From the NCBI GenBank assembly GCA_964572845.1, contig CAZNFX010000006.1, positions 62,001-126,000 on the forward strand: DNA of 64,000 nt. Reading direction: 5' to 3'. This stretch comes from Bin55 sp964572845 (lineage in GTDB: Bacteria > Pseudomonadota > Gammaproteobacteria > Pseudomonadales > Azotimanducaceae). The notes beneath the pieces are model-generated. The model searched no databases and had not been told where the DNA came from. It saw only the letters and a list, made by a program, of their open reading frames with translations. Below, in pieces: positions 37,601 to 45,701 of this stretch (positions are counted from its first letter, which is position 1; the number at the start of each line of letters is the position of its first letter). The position numbers and the translations under genes are program-made.

Positions 37601-38201
37601 AGCTTCCGTCGAATCCAATATGCCTCTCTGGCTCGCCTTCCTGTTTCGCGTAGGTCTGTCTACCGAAGCAGATATTGACGAAGGCCTACCTCAATTCAGC
37701 TGGTTCTCCAATGAGCAAGGACAATGGTTTCGACAAGAAAGCGGTTCAAGCCATGGAAAGTACCGTAAGACACATGCAATTACTCGAGGTCAGTCTGAAG
37801 AAACTCGCGCTTCCTTTGTTGCTTCACTTCCGTCATCTGGAAAATGGCGGTTGGACTATCACCTTCCGTCTGTGATCCCCGTTTCCATGTCAACCGTATC
37901 AAATGTAGCGTTAGGACTTGGTGGCGTCGGGACATCAACAAGCATCACAATCAGTACATCTTCTAGCGGCGATTCGTCCGATGGTGGCGTGGAAGAACCA
38001 GACTTCTTTCTTGTTGAGGCAAAGTTTGACGACTCCACCGAGGAGTTTGAAGTTGAACCGTCGTTTGCGAGTCGCGGCTGGGTAGAACTTGGTACCTTTG
38101 ATATTCAATCTACAGAAGTAGAGGTGGTCGTAACAACAGGAACTAGCCAATTCTCGGTTGCAGATGCCGTCAAATGGACGAAAGTGGAAAACGAGGACTA
38201 G
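34680..38201 (+). CDS. ABC-2-type permease fused to inactive M1-peptidase-like and golvesin-like domains
   Basis: 1173 aa. Residues 1-290 hold about seven membrane helices and the cytoplasmic segment DVRTRDVRDRIGEVMDTRPVS split over its loop, as in ABC-2-type permeases. About 290-880 resembles an M1 aminopeptidase: YPFETLSFVEVP followed by AHPGILLLRE, and late FGSIAGNWLDGRGLPGF, like the substrate-side and C-terminal landmarks of M1 enzymes. The zinc motif HExxH plus distal Glu is not present in the expected interval (about 600-690), so it looks catalytically dead. About 1008-1173 resembles the golvesin C-terminal-like domain, with RGWVELGTFDI and FSVADAVKWTKV. No ATPase gene adjoins. Membrane-anchored with a large periplasmic part; function unknown. 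Confidence 0.75.
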   Translation: MKLFGLWALASAEVRSCLRLVRTWVFVGLALIQSLASWIMQSLEHLGNSSQSPVASLDSPRYMMAAIGAQMLFVFCIGIVFLAFDVRTRDVRDRIGEVMDTRPVSNLELLIGRLIGVVVILATPAFAVVLFMFIFGWVAESIGAPFGSLIEPISLFSFLIWDLVPNLLLWGSLTYFLAIVLRYRLLVAVVAFSLMLGVFYLMRNLPSDVAAALAIRGLAVYPSELASSFASFNTIAMRLVLLLVSGGLLAIAAGLHPRVERKELRTPQLASGIALVAIAFCGTFGLFQVVHNERLQFARWVEIHAEHQTHTSTDIQAISGKVDLRPGKSVDLDVTLTLNSGEVNVGDEWLMSLNPGYHIKELHVDGEPTGGYKFVDGLLAIPKTASIKETSTVRIIASGMPNGRFAYLDSAIDPAHPEAGRQVQELFQLGQKSYIQHSQFIALMPGVHWLPSSGSAFGTTEWDAYGNDFYELNLEVTAPKGWTLAGPGRRIVETEDTRTRFHFNPDVPIRDLALVGSKFDRFSTTVQGIEFELLFSRKHSRFLRVLEDIGPALNERIEERVMEWNRAGIEYPFETLSFVEVPVTLRVFGGGWRMDSVFAHPGILLLRESGLPIARFDNVLKNMPDDIAESDEKRSEYILESVSQFFKNDQTGGNPLANVSKNFVLYQSMARENGAIAINYFINELSKLIVTGTDEHSLFSIYVALNPYENFGSRAVISFDSNFAAASMNWHEGFTNRPAVWERLSETALSGIDHNDEPDIVSRILFLRTNALAHQTLEHYGIEKSGAFLSELLQRHRGSTFTRNEFFETARDVEIDFGSIAGNWLDGRGLPGFIVANAKTERLRDTESGESVYQTSFTLRNDESVPGFVTVSYQKLPGDGRAGTIPAIRVDAETSLRVAFQDSQPTGHIWIEPQVSLNRGSLQIAVPQLEDYAPTDSPVLPPIAEIDWLPSHEESVVVDDLDAGFSVVNGDSEQASVESNMPLWLAFLFRVGLSTEADIDEGLPQFSWFSNEQGQWFRQESGSSHGKYRKTHAITRGQSEETRASFVASLPSSGKWRLDYHLPSVIPVSMSTVSNVALGLGGVGTSTSITISTSSSGDSSDGGVEEPDFFLVEAKFDDSTEEFEVEPSFASRGWVELGTFDIQSTEVEVVVTTGTSQFSVADAVKWTKVENED

Positions 38202-38306
38202 CGATGCGTCGACTACCTCTACGGCTGAGCCGTGGACCAAGAATTTGGCCGCACCAATCGCCTCTCTAGTCCATCCACCTCGCTGCAATTTGCATTTGAG
38301 TGTCTT

Positions 38307-40715
38307 CTATTTTTGCGCTGAAGCTGTTTCCACGCTTTGGCTTGATTGGGAAGCTACGTATCGCTGGACCATTTGTCGGTAGTCAATTGGAAAGACAGTT
38401 TCGGCTTGTTCAAGCACGGTTGTAGCGAGGTACTTCGAACAAATGTAGCCCTCGTTCGTGCCCTCTGCAATCCCTTGACTGATCATTGTGGTTGTGACAC
38501 GATTAAAGAATTCGAGGTCGATGAACGTTGGGAATTCATCGCCCTGAATCCGTGCCAGCAATTGGCTGGTTCGACGAGCTCGCTCGGCGAGGGATTTCTC
38601 TGTCAGCGATGCTTCCTCTCCATTTAGTAGAGTCAGCAAGACAACGTAAAAGCGATTCAACATCGGCATCACAAACTTCGCCAGCATCCGCAAGTCCTGT
38701 CTGAGGTCCCCGTCTTGTATCGCGCGGAGCTTGCTCGTCTCGGTGCGCTCAATCAGATCGAACGACTCCAGATGTGCGATCCATCGTCGGACCAGCCCTA
38801 GGTTTGAGCCGAAACTGAGTTGCTGCGCGACAAACGGCAGAAGAAAGTTGGCGAATTGTGACAGCTCTCGGGTCTCAATCGGCGATTCGCGGTTCAGAAG
38901 AATCGCTGCAAGCAGGCTTGGGATGGCAACGACATGCAGTATGTTGTTGCGAAACCAGTTCAACTTCTCTGCAGTCGAACGATCACACGTTATCAATACA
39001 TTGGATCCGTCCAACTCACGTTCGACGAAACCCAACTGAACACATCGGTCAATTAGTACGCTTGGCCTCTCGCCTGGGATTACCAGATCGTGATGCTTGG
39101 TTTCGGCTCTTAGCAATCTCAGCAGCGTCGCGAGCTGCTCAGCAAATGAAGCTTCGTCTAGGCAGTGGGTTGGCGAGGCGAGCAGGACCAGAGCGACTAG
39201 GTTTACAGGGGTCAGGACTGCGGAATTGTTGATCGAATGCGTGATTGCGTAGCCAAGTCGCTCAGTTTCCTCCTTGACCGTTCCCGATCCAACAAAGTCG
39301 TCGAGCTTGATCGGCTTTGCGATATGCACCGAAACCTGTCCGAAGTGAGAACGCAGCAGACGAAGGGCCAAGACAACGTCGCGCAGAGTTTCTGGTGTTT
39401 TGGGCTTTCCGGAAAGTTCGTCCAAGTACGCGTCGGTGTCCGGAACGGATTCGTAAGCAATGTACACGGGTACAACCGCTACGGGTCGAGGCAAGCCTTT
39501 GGCTCGACTTGCCAGAATCATGCTCAGAAGTCCAAACCGTGGAGGTAGAAGTAGACCCGTCCTGCTTCTTCCTCCCTCGATGAAGAACTCGATGCTGTTC
39601 CCCTGTTCCACGCTCAGGCGGAGGTACGATTCGAGCACGCTTTCGTAGATTGGATCATCTCGAAAGGAACGGCGCATGAAAAAGGCGCCGCAACGTCTTA
39701 GTATCGGTCCAACAACCGGAATGTCGAGATTTTCTCCTGATGCAATTTGAGGAATGGCGAATCCATGCTGAAACAGCAAGTAGGACAGTACGAGGTAGTC
39801 CGTTTGCGATCGGTGGTTGGGCGCGTAGATCAGTGAGTGTGTCTTGGCAATATCCTGCAGCTTTTCCCGACCTACCATATCCATGCCTTCGTAGACTCGT
39901 TTGAAATACCAGCGGAGGATGCCGCGCACCAGCATCATGACGGGATAGGACATGCGAGTGGCCATCTTGCGCACCTGTCGCTTCAGCGAACGACGGCTTC
40001 GCATTTTTCCTGGCTGATCTAGTAGCAAGGAATTTGAAACCTCGTCTACGACACGCTCAACTGTGCTGTCCAAACGATGAAGATCGGGTCCAAGAGCTGC
40101 GTGGCGCATCTCCTTGAATTGCCGTCGCAGCTGGATGGCAACACGACGAAGATTCCAATTCAACGACTTCTCACGGTCCGTCAGAGCATTCCAATCTATA
40201 GGAGTGCCAAATGCCACGAGAACGTCCTTTCGACTGAATAGAAGCGTCAAAACACGCCGAAGCGCAAAACTTGGGCCAAATCTCTCCGAAACCAAGTTTC
40301 GCCAAAGAAACTTCTTGCGTTGTGCCGTTCTGCCCCAGAAAATCGCTACTGGGATTACACGTACACTGGCGCTTTTCGGGGCGAGCACCTGTTCCTGCAA
40401 CGCAACCATTTTCGATGCGAACTCGGGCATCGTGAAGCGTCTCTGCCAACCAGCGGGACGTAGCAGGAAAAACGAATCGACAGCCTGATCGCTAGGATTG
40501 GATTGTTCTGTGCCGACGTTCGATGAAGTCTCTAGTACGTGACGGAGAAGCGCACCGTCGAAGCTGGACCGCCTTTGAACTGCAAAGAGAACCGAGTCCT
40601 GACCCAACTCAGGATGATCAATGACAGTGGGTCGAACGACCCTTCGGATCAGTGCCTGTAACAGACGTCGTTGAATGTCTTGGAGGAATCCACTCCGTCT
40701 GTCGTCAAAAGCCAC
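38307..40715 (-). CDS. plsB: Glycerol-3-phosphate acyltransferase PlsB
   Basis: 802 aa, close to Escherichia coli PlsB (about 807). It acylates sn-glycerol 3-phosphate at position 1, the first step of phospholipid synthesis, at the inner membrane. The HX4D motif is NHRSQTD near residue 305, block II GAFFMRRSF, block III FIEGGRSRTG, and block IV VVPVYIAYE. GTG start at 40715 overlaps the gspD stop by 11 nt, so it is coupled to gspD at the end of the minus-strand run. A decayed copy of its 3' end lies at 34277-34610. It converges with the ABC-2 fusion gene. Confidence 0.94.
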   Translation of the reverse strand: MAFDDRRSGFLQDIQRRLLQALIRRVVRPTVIDHPELGQDSVLFAVQRRSSFDGALLRHVLETSSNVGTEQSNPSDQAVDSFFLLRPAGWQRRFTMPEFASKMVALQEQVLAPKSASVRVIPVAIFWGRTAQRKKFLWRNLVSERFGPSFALRRVLTLLFSRKDVLVAFGTPIDWNALTDREKSLNWNLRRVAIQLRRQFKEMRHAALGPDLHRLDSTVERVVDEVSNSLLLDQPGKMRSRRSLKRQVRKMATRMSYPVMMLVRGILRWYFKRVYEGMDMVGREKLQDIAKTHSLIYAPNHRSQTDYLVLSYLLFQHGFAIPQIASGENLDIPVVGPILRRCGAFFMRRSFRDDPIYESVLESYLRLSVEQGNSIEFFIEGGRSRTGLLLPPRFGLLSMILASRAKGLPRPVAVVPVYIAYESVPDTDAYLDELSGKPKTPETLRDVVLALRLLRSHFGQVSVHIAKPIKLDDFVGSGTVKEETERLGYAITHSINNSAVLTPVNLVALVLLASPTHCLDEASFAEQLATLLRLLRAETKHHDLVIPGERPSVLIDRCVQLGFVERELDGSNVLITCDRSTAEKLNWFRNNILHVVAIPSLLAAILLNRESPIETRELSQFANFLLPFVAQQLSFGSNLGLVRRWIAHLESFDLIERTETSKLRAIQDGDLRQDLRMLAKFVMPMLNRFYVVLLTLLNGEEASLTEKSLAERARRTSQLLARIQGDEFPTFIDLEFFNRVTTTMISQGIAEGTNEGYICSKYLATTVLEQAETVFPIDYRQMVQRYVASQSSQSVETASAQK

Positions 40716-42666
40716 CTTCCAGTAATTCTTCAGGCGTTGGGACGTCTACATCTCCCGCTTGGCCGTCAAACTTGAGCTGCCAAATGCCACCGAGCTTCTT
40801 GCGTGCGATCTCGGCAATTGCTTCATTGGCACCATCAGGATCTGAATTCGCGTCTATAACTGTTGGTCTTAAGAATATCAATAGATGGCTTTGGGTGTCA
40901 GTGCTTGAACGTGATCGGAAAAGTCGGCCTAGGAGTGGAACACTGCCAAGTACTGGGACACGCTGAACCGTCTGGGTGACGTCATCACGAATTAGTCCGC
41001 CCAAGACAATCGTTTGTCGATCGTTGGCCGCTACAGTTGTCCCAACTTCCCGCTTGCTCGTGACAATGTCGCTGAATCCGCCTTCGCCAATGCCTAGCGA
41101 TGGAGCTACTACGGCTTCCACCTCGATGAGAATTTCCATCCTAACGCTCAGGTCATCTCGAATATTTGGAGTGACCGTCATGGTGACGCCCACGTCGCCT
41201 CTTTCGACGGTGCTCAAAGGGGTCTGTGCCTGCTCCCTTTGCACCCCAAAGGTACCCGTACGAAACGGAACCTCCTGTCCTTCGAAAATCCTCGACTCGA
41301 CGTTGTCGATCGCATACACGTAGGGAGTTGAGAGCAAATCAGCTCGGGAAGTCGTCATGAGAGCGTTGATGATTGCGCCAAATGACACTCCATTGGGATC
41401 AAGCTTCGCTACGGCGAGCGTTGGCGAGGCAAGTTGACTCAATGCGGTGCCACCGGGTCCGGCACCGTCTGTGGCGTCTTGTGCGGTAATCAAGGTACCC
41501 AGTAGACCCGCAAGAATCCCATTTATCGACGTCGTGGCCAAAGGTATCCGATCTTGGCCCTCGTCTGTACCTCCCATTTCCACACCGGATGCGCCGACGT
41601 CCGTTTCCGATACTTCCACAATCGCTGATTCGATTAGCACTTGCAGTTTTGGCCTGTCCAGTTGTGCAATGATTCCCGCGATGTCAGATAGCAACGACGG
41701 AGTCCCTCTCGCCAAGATCGCATTGTTGGATTCGTCGGCTTGAACCGATACGGAAGTCGGTGAATCGGACGTAGTTGGGGCACCGGCGGCTGGTGCGCCC
41801 TCTAGATTGAGCAACCCCGTGAGAACCTCGCCAACTGCAATAGCATCCGAGTGCTGCAAGTAGAAGACTTCCGTTGTAGAGAACACACTGTAGGGCTGAT
41901 CGAGTTGCTCTACGATCTCCGATGCAATGGCCAGTTCCTCCGGCGTGCCTCGAAGAAAGAGGGTGTTGTTATTCTCATTTGCAAATGCGAGAAGCCCAAC
42001 CGGCGTTGCGCTCGCTTCCGACCGCATCATTTCCGGTAGAAGCTCTTCGAGCATGTTGGCTACTTCTCGAACCCATGCATTCTCCATGGACAGGACTATT
42101 GTGGCAATAGGCTCCACTTGATCGAGTTGGTGGAGAAGTTTTAGGATTCTCTCGACGTTCCCCGCATGGTCGCTGATTACCAATGCGTTGGGGTCGGTTA
42201 CCGGTGCCAAGTGTCCGTACTGAGAAACCAATTGACGAAGCACGCGAGAAGCTTCAGCAGAAGTAATGTGGTTGAGTCCCACGACCCTGGCAACAAACTT
42301 GTCTCCGGTCTCAAATGTACCTTCGCCTTCCTCGTAGTACCAGTTCTTTGCTCCGGCGTTGGGAATTACGCGTGCGATCTTTCCATCGTCGACAATGGTG
42401 TAGCCGTGCACTCGGAGTACTGACTCCAGCAAGGTATATACACCTTGGGCATCGAGTTGCTGATCCGAAATGATCGTAGCCGTACCGCGTACCCGAGTGT
42501 CAACTACAAAGGATCGTTGCGTGATGTTTGCCACTTCGTCGATGAAATCGGCAAGCTCGATGTCCGGATAGTTGATCGTCCATTCCTGCCCAGTTGCCGA
42601 ATGGCAAAGCAAAAACGAGACCGCAACCCATGCGGCGAGTACATTCTTCTTGGGTGCTTTCTTCAT
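40705..42666 (-). CDS. gspD: Type II secretion system secretin GspD
   Basis: 653 aa. GspD forms the outer-membrane channel of type II secretion. A signal peptide (VLAAWVAVSFLLCHSATG) ends near residue 27. Four N-domains follow, recognisable by repeats such as ITSAEASRVLRQLVSQYGHLAPVTD split across N1, then VLIESAIVEVSE, and the secretin domain at about 435-640 with VPFRTGTFG, VGVTMTVTPNI, and TIVLGGLIRDD with VPVLGSVPLLGRLFR split after PVLG. It overlaps gspC by 4 nt upstream and plsB by 11 nt downstream. Only gspN, gspC and gspD of the system are here. Confidence 0.94.
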   Translation of the reverse strand: MKKAPKKNVLAAWVAVSFLLCHSATGQEWTINYPDIELADFIDEVANITQRSFVVDTRVRGTATIISDQQLDAQGVYTLLESVLRVHGYTIVDDGKIARVIPNAGAKNWYYEEGEGTFETGDKFVARVVGLNHITSAEASRVLRQLVSQYGHLAPVTDPNALVISDHAGNVERILKLLHQLDQVEPIATIVLSMENAWVREVANMLEELLPEMMRSEASATPVGLLAFANENNNTLFLRGTPEELAIASEIVEQLDQPYSVFSTTEVFYLQHSDAIAVGEVLTGLLNLEGAPAAGAPTTSDSPTSVSVQADESNNAILARGTPSLLSDIAGIIAQLDRPKLQVLIESAIVEVSETDVGASGVEMGGTDEGQDRIPLATTSINGILAGLLGTLITAQDATDGAGPGGTALSQLASPTLAVAKLDPNGVSFGAIINALMTTSRADLLSTPYVYAIDNVESRIFEGQEVPFRTGTFGVQREQAQTPLSTVERGDVGVTMTVTPNIRDDLSVRMEILIEVEAVVAPSLGIGEGGFSDIVTSKREVGTTVAANDRQTIVLGGLIRDDVTQTVQRVPVLGSVPLLGRLFRSRSSTDTQSHLLIFLRPTVIDANSDPDGANEAIAEIARKKLGGIWQLKFDGQAGDVDVPTPEELLEGGF

Positions 42667-43607
42667 TGATCTATTTGAATCTCAAGTTTGAAAATTTCAT
42701 CCCCGCGCTGGACGCTGAGATTAGCGGACGGACTATCCAAGTTCTTAATGAACCCAGCCAAGTCTTCTTCGATGTCACCCACTTCCGTCCCATTGATGGA
42801 TTTCACGATGTCTCCCGTGCGCAGCCCAAAGGTGGTAGCCATGTCTGCGTCGATTCGATATCCCTCGGATCCCGAATCCGCTACTCGTGCGACTCCCAAG
42901 TCTTCGAGAACGCCATCGGGGTTTGCTTCCAATTCGTCTTTGTAGGACTCATACAGCTCTCGGGCCTGTTCTCCTACAGATGCACTGCCGTCGTCGAGTT
43001 CCGTAGCCCCGTTCTGATTTTCGCTCGATTCCAGGTTAGAAGGGCTATGGTCGGATGGATCGTTTCTGTCCAGGTCACTTTGCTCAATGTAGCCTGGAGG
43101 AGCTTCACGTTTAGGCGGAGGCATGGTTCCTTCAACAAGCTCGAAAATTTCGTTCGACTGTGCGAAGGGAAGAAGCTCTCGTTGCCCAGTGCGCAGCAGT
43201 ATCACTCTGTCTCGTCGTATCTCTTCCAAATTGGCAACACCCGCAATTCGATCTCCGGGCTCAAATCTCTTCGAACGTCGGGTACCTTGAGCGATACGTG
43301 CCCATGATTGCTCAGGATTGGTTTCGTCGTAGACGATCCCAATAAGAGTCAAGTTCAACTTTGTTTCAGCCAAATTCTCGATGTCGAAAGATGTAGGTTC
43401 ATCCGCCGACCCGAAAAGGTTGGCTCTAATGATGTCGTCGGCACTTATCGTGTCGCGTGGCGCTAGGATTTGAGGGTCGTCGGTGTTTGTAGGAGCATCG
43501 GGCGAAAAGATGTCATAGAAGCTAAGAACTAGGATCGAAAGGACACCGACGATTACTAAGAGTCGTATAGGAATCGCTAGAGTGTTGAGAATTGAGTTCA
43601 ATTGCAT
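42663..43607 (-). CDS. gspC: Type II secretion system protein GspC
   Basis: 314 aa inner-membrane protein linking the inner-membrane platform to the secretin. One membrane helix is at about residues 11-29 (IPIRLLVIVGVLSILVLSF). The homology region follows (NLAETKLNLTLIGIVYDE), then an unusually long acidic, asparagine-rich linker (about 165-215), then a C-terminal PDZ domain (GYRIDADMATTFGLRTGD, IKSINGTEV condensed). ATG start. Overlaps gspD by 4 nt and follows gspN by 37 nt. GspC often selects substrates, so the PDZ presence is relevant to the exported proteins in this window (inference). Confidence 0.9.
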   Translation of the reverse strand: MQLNSILNTLAIPIRLLVIVGVLSILVLSFYDIFSPDAPTNTDDPQILAPRDTISADDIIRANLFGSADEPTSFDIENLAETKLNLTLIGIVYDETNPEQSWARIAQGTRRSKRFEPGDRIAGVANLEEIRRDRVILLRTGQRELLPFAQSNEIFELVEGTMPPPKREAPPGYIEQSDLDRNDPSDHSPSNLESSENQNGATELDDGSASVGEQARELYESYKDELEANPDGVLEDLGVARVADSGSEGYRIDADMATTFGLRTGDIVKSINGTEVGDIEEDLAGFIKNLDSPSANLSVQRGDEIFKLEIQIDQ

Positions 43608-43644
43608 GCGACTTTCCGACTTGGTGGGTGTCTCGACAAGGAAT

Positions 43645-44376
43645 TCAGCGAATCAGTTGGCGGGAGACTTTGAGGACCTCAGATTCCGGTGAAGCGGCTG
43701 TGTCCCAGGGCATTTGAGCAAGCTCTAGCATTTGCCTTGTGAGTGCTATGTGGATCCATCCCGAATCCGGCTCAAGCCGAACGCTGAGTAGCTTCATGTC
43801 CGAGGTTTCGTCGAAAGCACCCAGCATCGCATCCCCCTCGTGTGCGCTCAATTCGGCAACAATCGGAGGCAAGTTGACTGTTCGTGTTTCCTCGCCAACC
43901 AGATAGCGACTCGTGCCACCATCCCATTGCACCGTGCCAGTGAGAGACTCAATTGCGTTGGAGCCGTCCAATCGCAATTCGACCCCATTCAGTGTGAAGC
44001 TGCCGCTGACTTTTATGTCATAGTTTAATAGGACTGAGTTGACGATTGAAGGTTCAATCGTCGCCTGACCACTAAGTGACGATTGGGATAGACTCTTTTC
44101 GAGGATTCCTGCAACTTGGAGGGCTGAACTTTGCAGCTTGACATCGTACTTCAGCCGACCTTTAAAAATAGCGGCAGGAGCAATGCTCCACTCCAATCGA
44201 CCTAGGTTGGCGGCAGGCACAACTAGCTCCGCAGATCCATTCCAAACGGTTCCCCTTGCTCCAAGCAAGTGGATTCGATAGTCGTCGAGAAACACTGCAA
44301 ATACTTGTGCTGGAATGAGAATAATGACCAATACGAAGACGAAAAGCACAACGAAAACCACATAAAGACGCTTCAC
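43645..44376 (-). CDS. gspN: Type II secretion system protein GspN
   Basis: 243 aa, GTG start overlapping the dapE stop by 4 nt. One N-terminal membrane helix (VVFVVLFVFVLVIILIP) is followed by a beta-rich periplasmic domain with the GspN-type opening LLGARGTVWNGSAEL and LGRLEWSIAP. GspN is an accessory inner-membrane component found in some type II systems; its exact role is unclear. It is followed by gspC and gspD, which supports the call. Confidence 0.88.
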   Translation of the reverse strand: MKRLYVVFVVLFVFVLVIILIPAQVFAVFLDDYRIHLLGARGTVWNGSAELVVPAANLGRLEWSIAPAAIFKGRLKYDVKLQSSALQVAGILEKSLSQSSLSGQATIEPSIVNSVLLNYDIKVSGSFTLNGVELRLDGSNAIESLTGTVQWDGGTSRYLVGEETRTVNLPPIVAELSAHEGDAMLGAFDETSDMKLLSVRLEPDSGWIHIALTRQMLELAQMPWDTAASPESEVLKVSRQLIR

Positions 44377-45509
44377 GACAGCAATCGGTCCAAGATTCTT
44401 TCGTACACCAAAGTAAGCGTATCGAGCTCTTCGAGACCTATGCGTTCGTTGTACTTGTGAATGGTTGCATTCACTGGACCCAGCTCCACAGCCTCGATCC
44501 CGCAGGGGACTATGAACCTGGCATCGGAAGTGCCGCCAGACGTCGAGGGTACGGGATGTGCTTCAGTGGCTTTTCGCACCTCGTCAAAGACCGTTCTCAT
44601 GAATTCGCCTCGGCGAGAGAGGAACGGTAGGCCGGAAACATGCCAATCAATCCTTGATCGGAATTCGTTGCCAATGGATGCAATTTCCTCCTCGACGGCT
44701 TTTTTGAGCAAATCAGGAGTTTGTTCTGTATTGAACCGAAAATTAAAGTGCACGCTGATTTCGCCCGGTATGACGTTTGCTGCGCCTGTACCAGCAGTTA
44801 CGTTGGAAATCTGAAAAGTTGTTGGTGGGAACGCTTCGTTGCCTTCATCCCACTTTCGCGAAGCCAGCTTGTCAAGTATGGGAAGAACGCGGTGCACTAC
44901 ATTTGGTGTCTGTTCAGGATAGGCAACGTGTCCGATCGCACCTTCGACGTGCAATTCGCCGTTAAGGGACCCTCGTCTCCCCACTCGAATTGTGTCCCCG
45001 AAGGTATTCAGGGATGAGGGCTCACCGACAATGCACCAGTCGAACAACTCATTGCGCAGCGCAATTTGTCGCATCACATGCTGGGTGCCATGCTGCGCGG
45101 GACCCTCTTCGTCGCTGGTAATCAAAAAGGCAATAGATCCTCGGTGGTCTGAATGCCTCTTCAGGAATCTCTCGGTAGCAACCACCATCGCGGCAACACT
45201 AGACTTCATGTCAGCTGCGCCACGTCCATACAGCCAGCCCTTGTTGATAGTTGGTTCGAAGGGAGGCGTGTCCCAACGCTCCAGGTTGCCCACTGGAACA
45301 ACATCAGTGTGTCCCGCAAACGTCAAAACAGGCGATGACATGCCTCTCCTGCACCACAGGTTTGACACTCCCTCCATGGGCATGCTCTCTGCCGAGAAGC
45401 CGACCTTCGTCAACCGGTCCGCGATGACCTTCTGACATCCTGCATCAGCGGGGGTCACTGATTCTCGGCAAATCAGGTCCATGGCGAGTTGCAGAGGTTC
45501 GTCGTTCAT
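44373..45509 (-). CDS. dapE: Succinyl-diaminopimelate desuccinylase
   Basis: 378 aa from ATG 45509 (MNDEPLQLAMDLICRESVTP), the start that matches normal DapE length; an in-frame ATG at 45608 would add 33 uncharacteristic residues. DapE removes succinate from N-succinyl-LL-diaminopimelate in lysine and peptidoglycan synthesis. Zinc ligands sit in GHTDVVPVG, GRGAADMKSS, SDEEG, and near the end GTSDARF and HKYNERI. It lies 192 bp after glnD and overlaps gspN. It is the only dap gene here. Confidence 0.93.
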   Translation of the reverse strand: MNDEPLQLAMDLICRESVTPADAGCQKVIADRLTKVGFSAESMPMEGVSNLWCRRGMSSPVLTFAGHTDVVPVGNLERWDTPPFEPTINKGWLYGRGAADMKSSVAAMVVATERFLKRHSDHRGSIAFLITSDEEGPAQHGTQHVMRQIALRNELFDWCIVGEPSSLNTFGDTIRVGRRGSLNGELHVEGAIGHVAYPEQTPNVVHRVLPILDKLASRKWDEGNEAFPPTTFQISNVTAGTGAANVIPGEISVHFNFRFNTEQTPDLLKKAVEEEIASIGNEFRSRIDWHVSGLPFLSRRGEFMRTVFDEVRKATEAHPVPSTSGGTSDARFIVPCGIEAVELGPVNATIHKYNERIGLEELDTLTLVYERILDRLLS

Positions 45510-45701
45510 AGAGTCGAATCGAGAGAGGAGACGCATTGAAGGGCGATGGTAGTAAGCACAGCTGCGCTTGGTGCTCCGACACACAATGCGTGGATGTTGC
45601 ACATGCATCCCGCCAATGTCTGGGAAGTGGCCGGGCAGTAGGATTGCCTCATGCGAAAGGCAGGCAGTTGTTCAAGCTCTAAGAGAATGCGACTCACGGG
45701 G

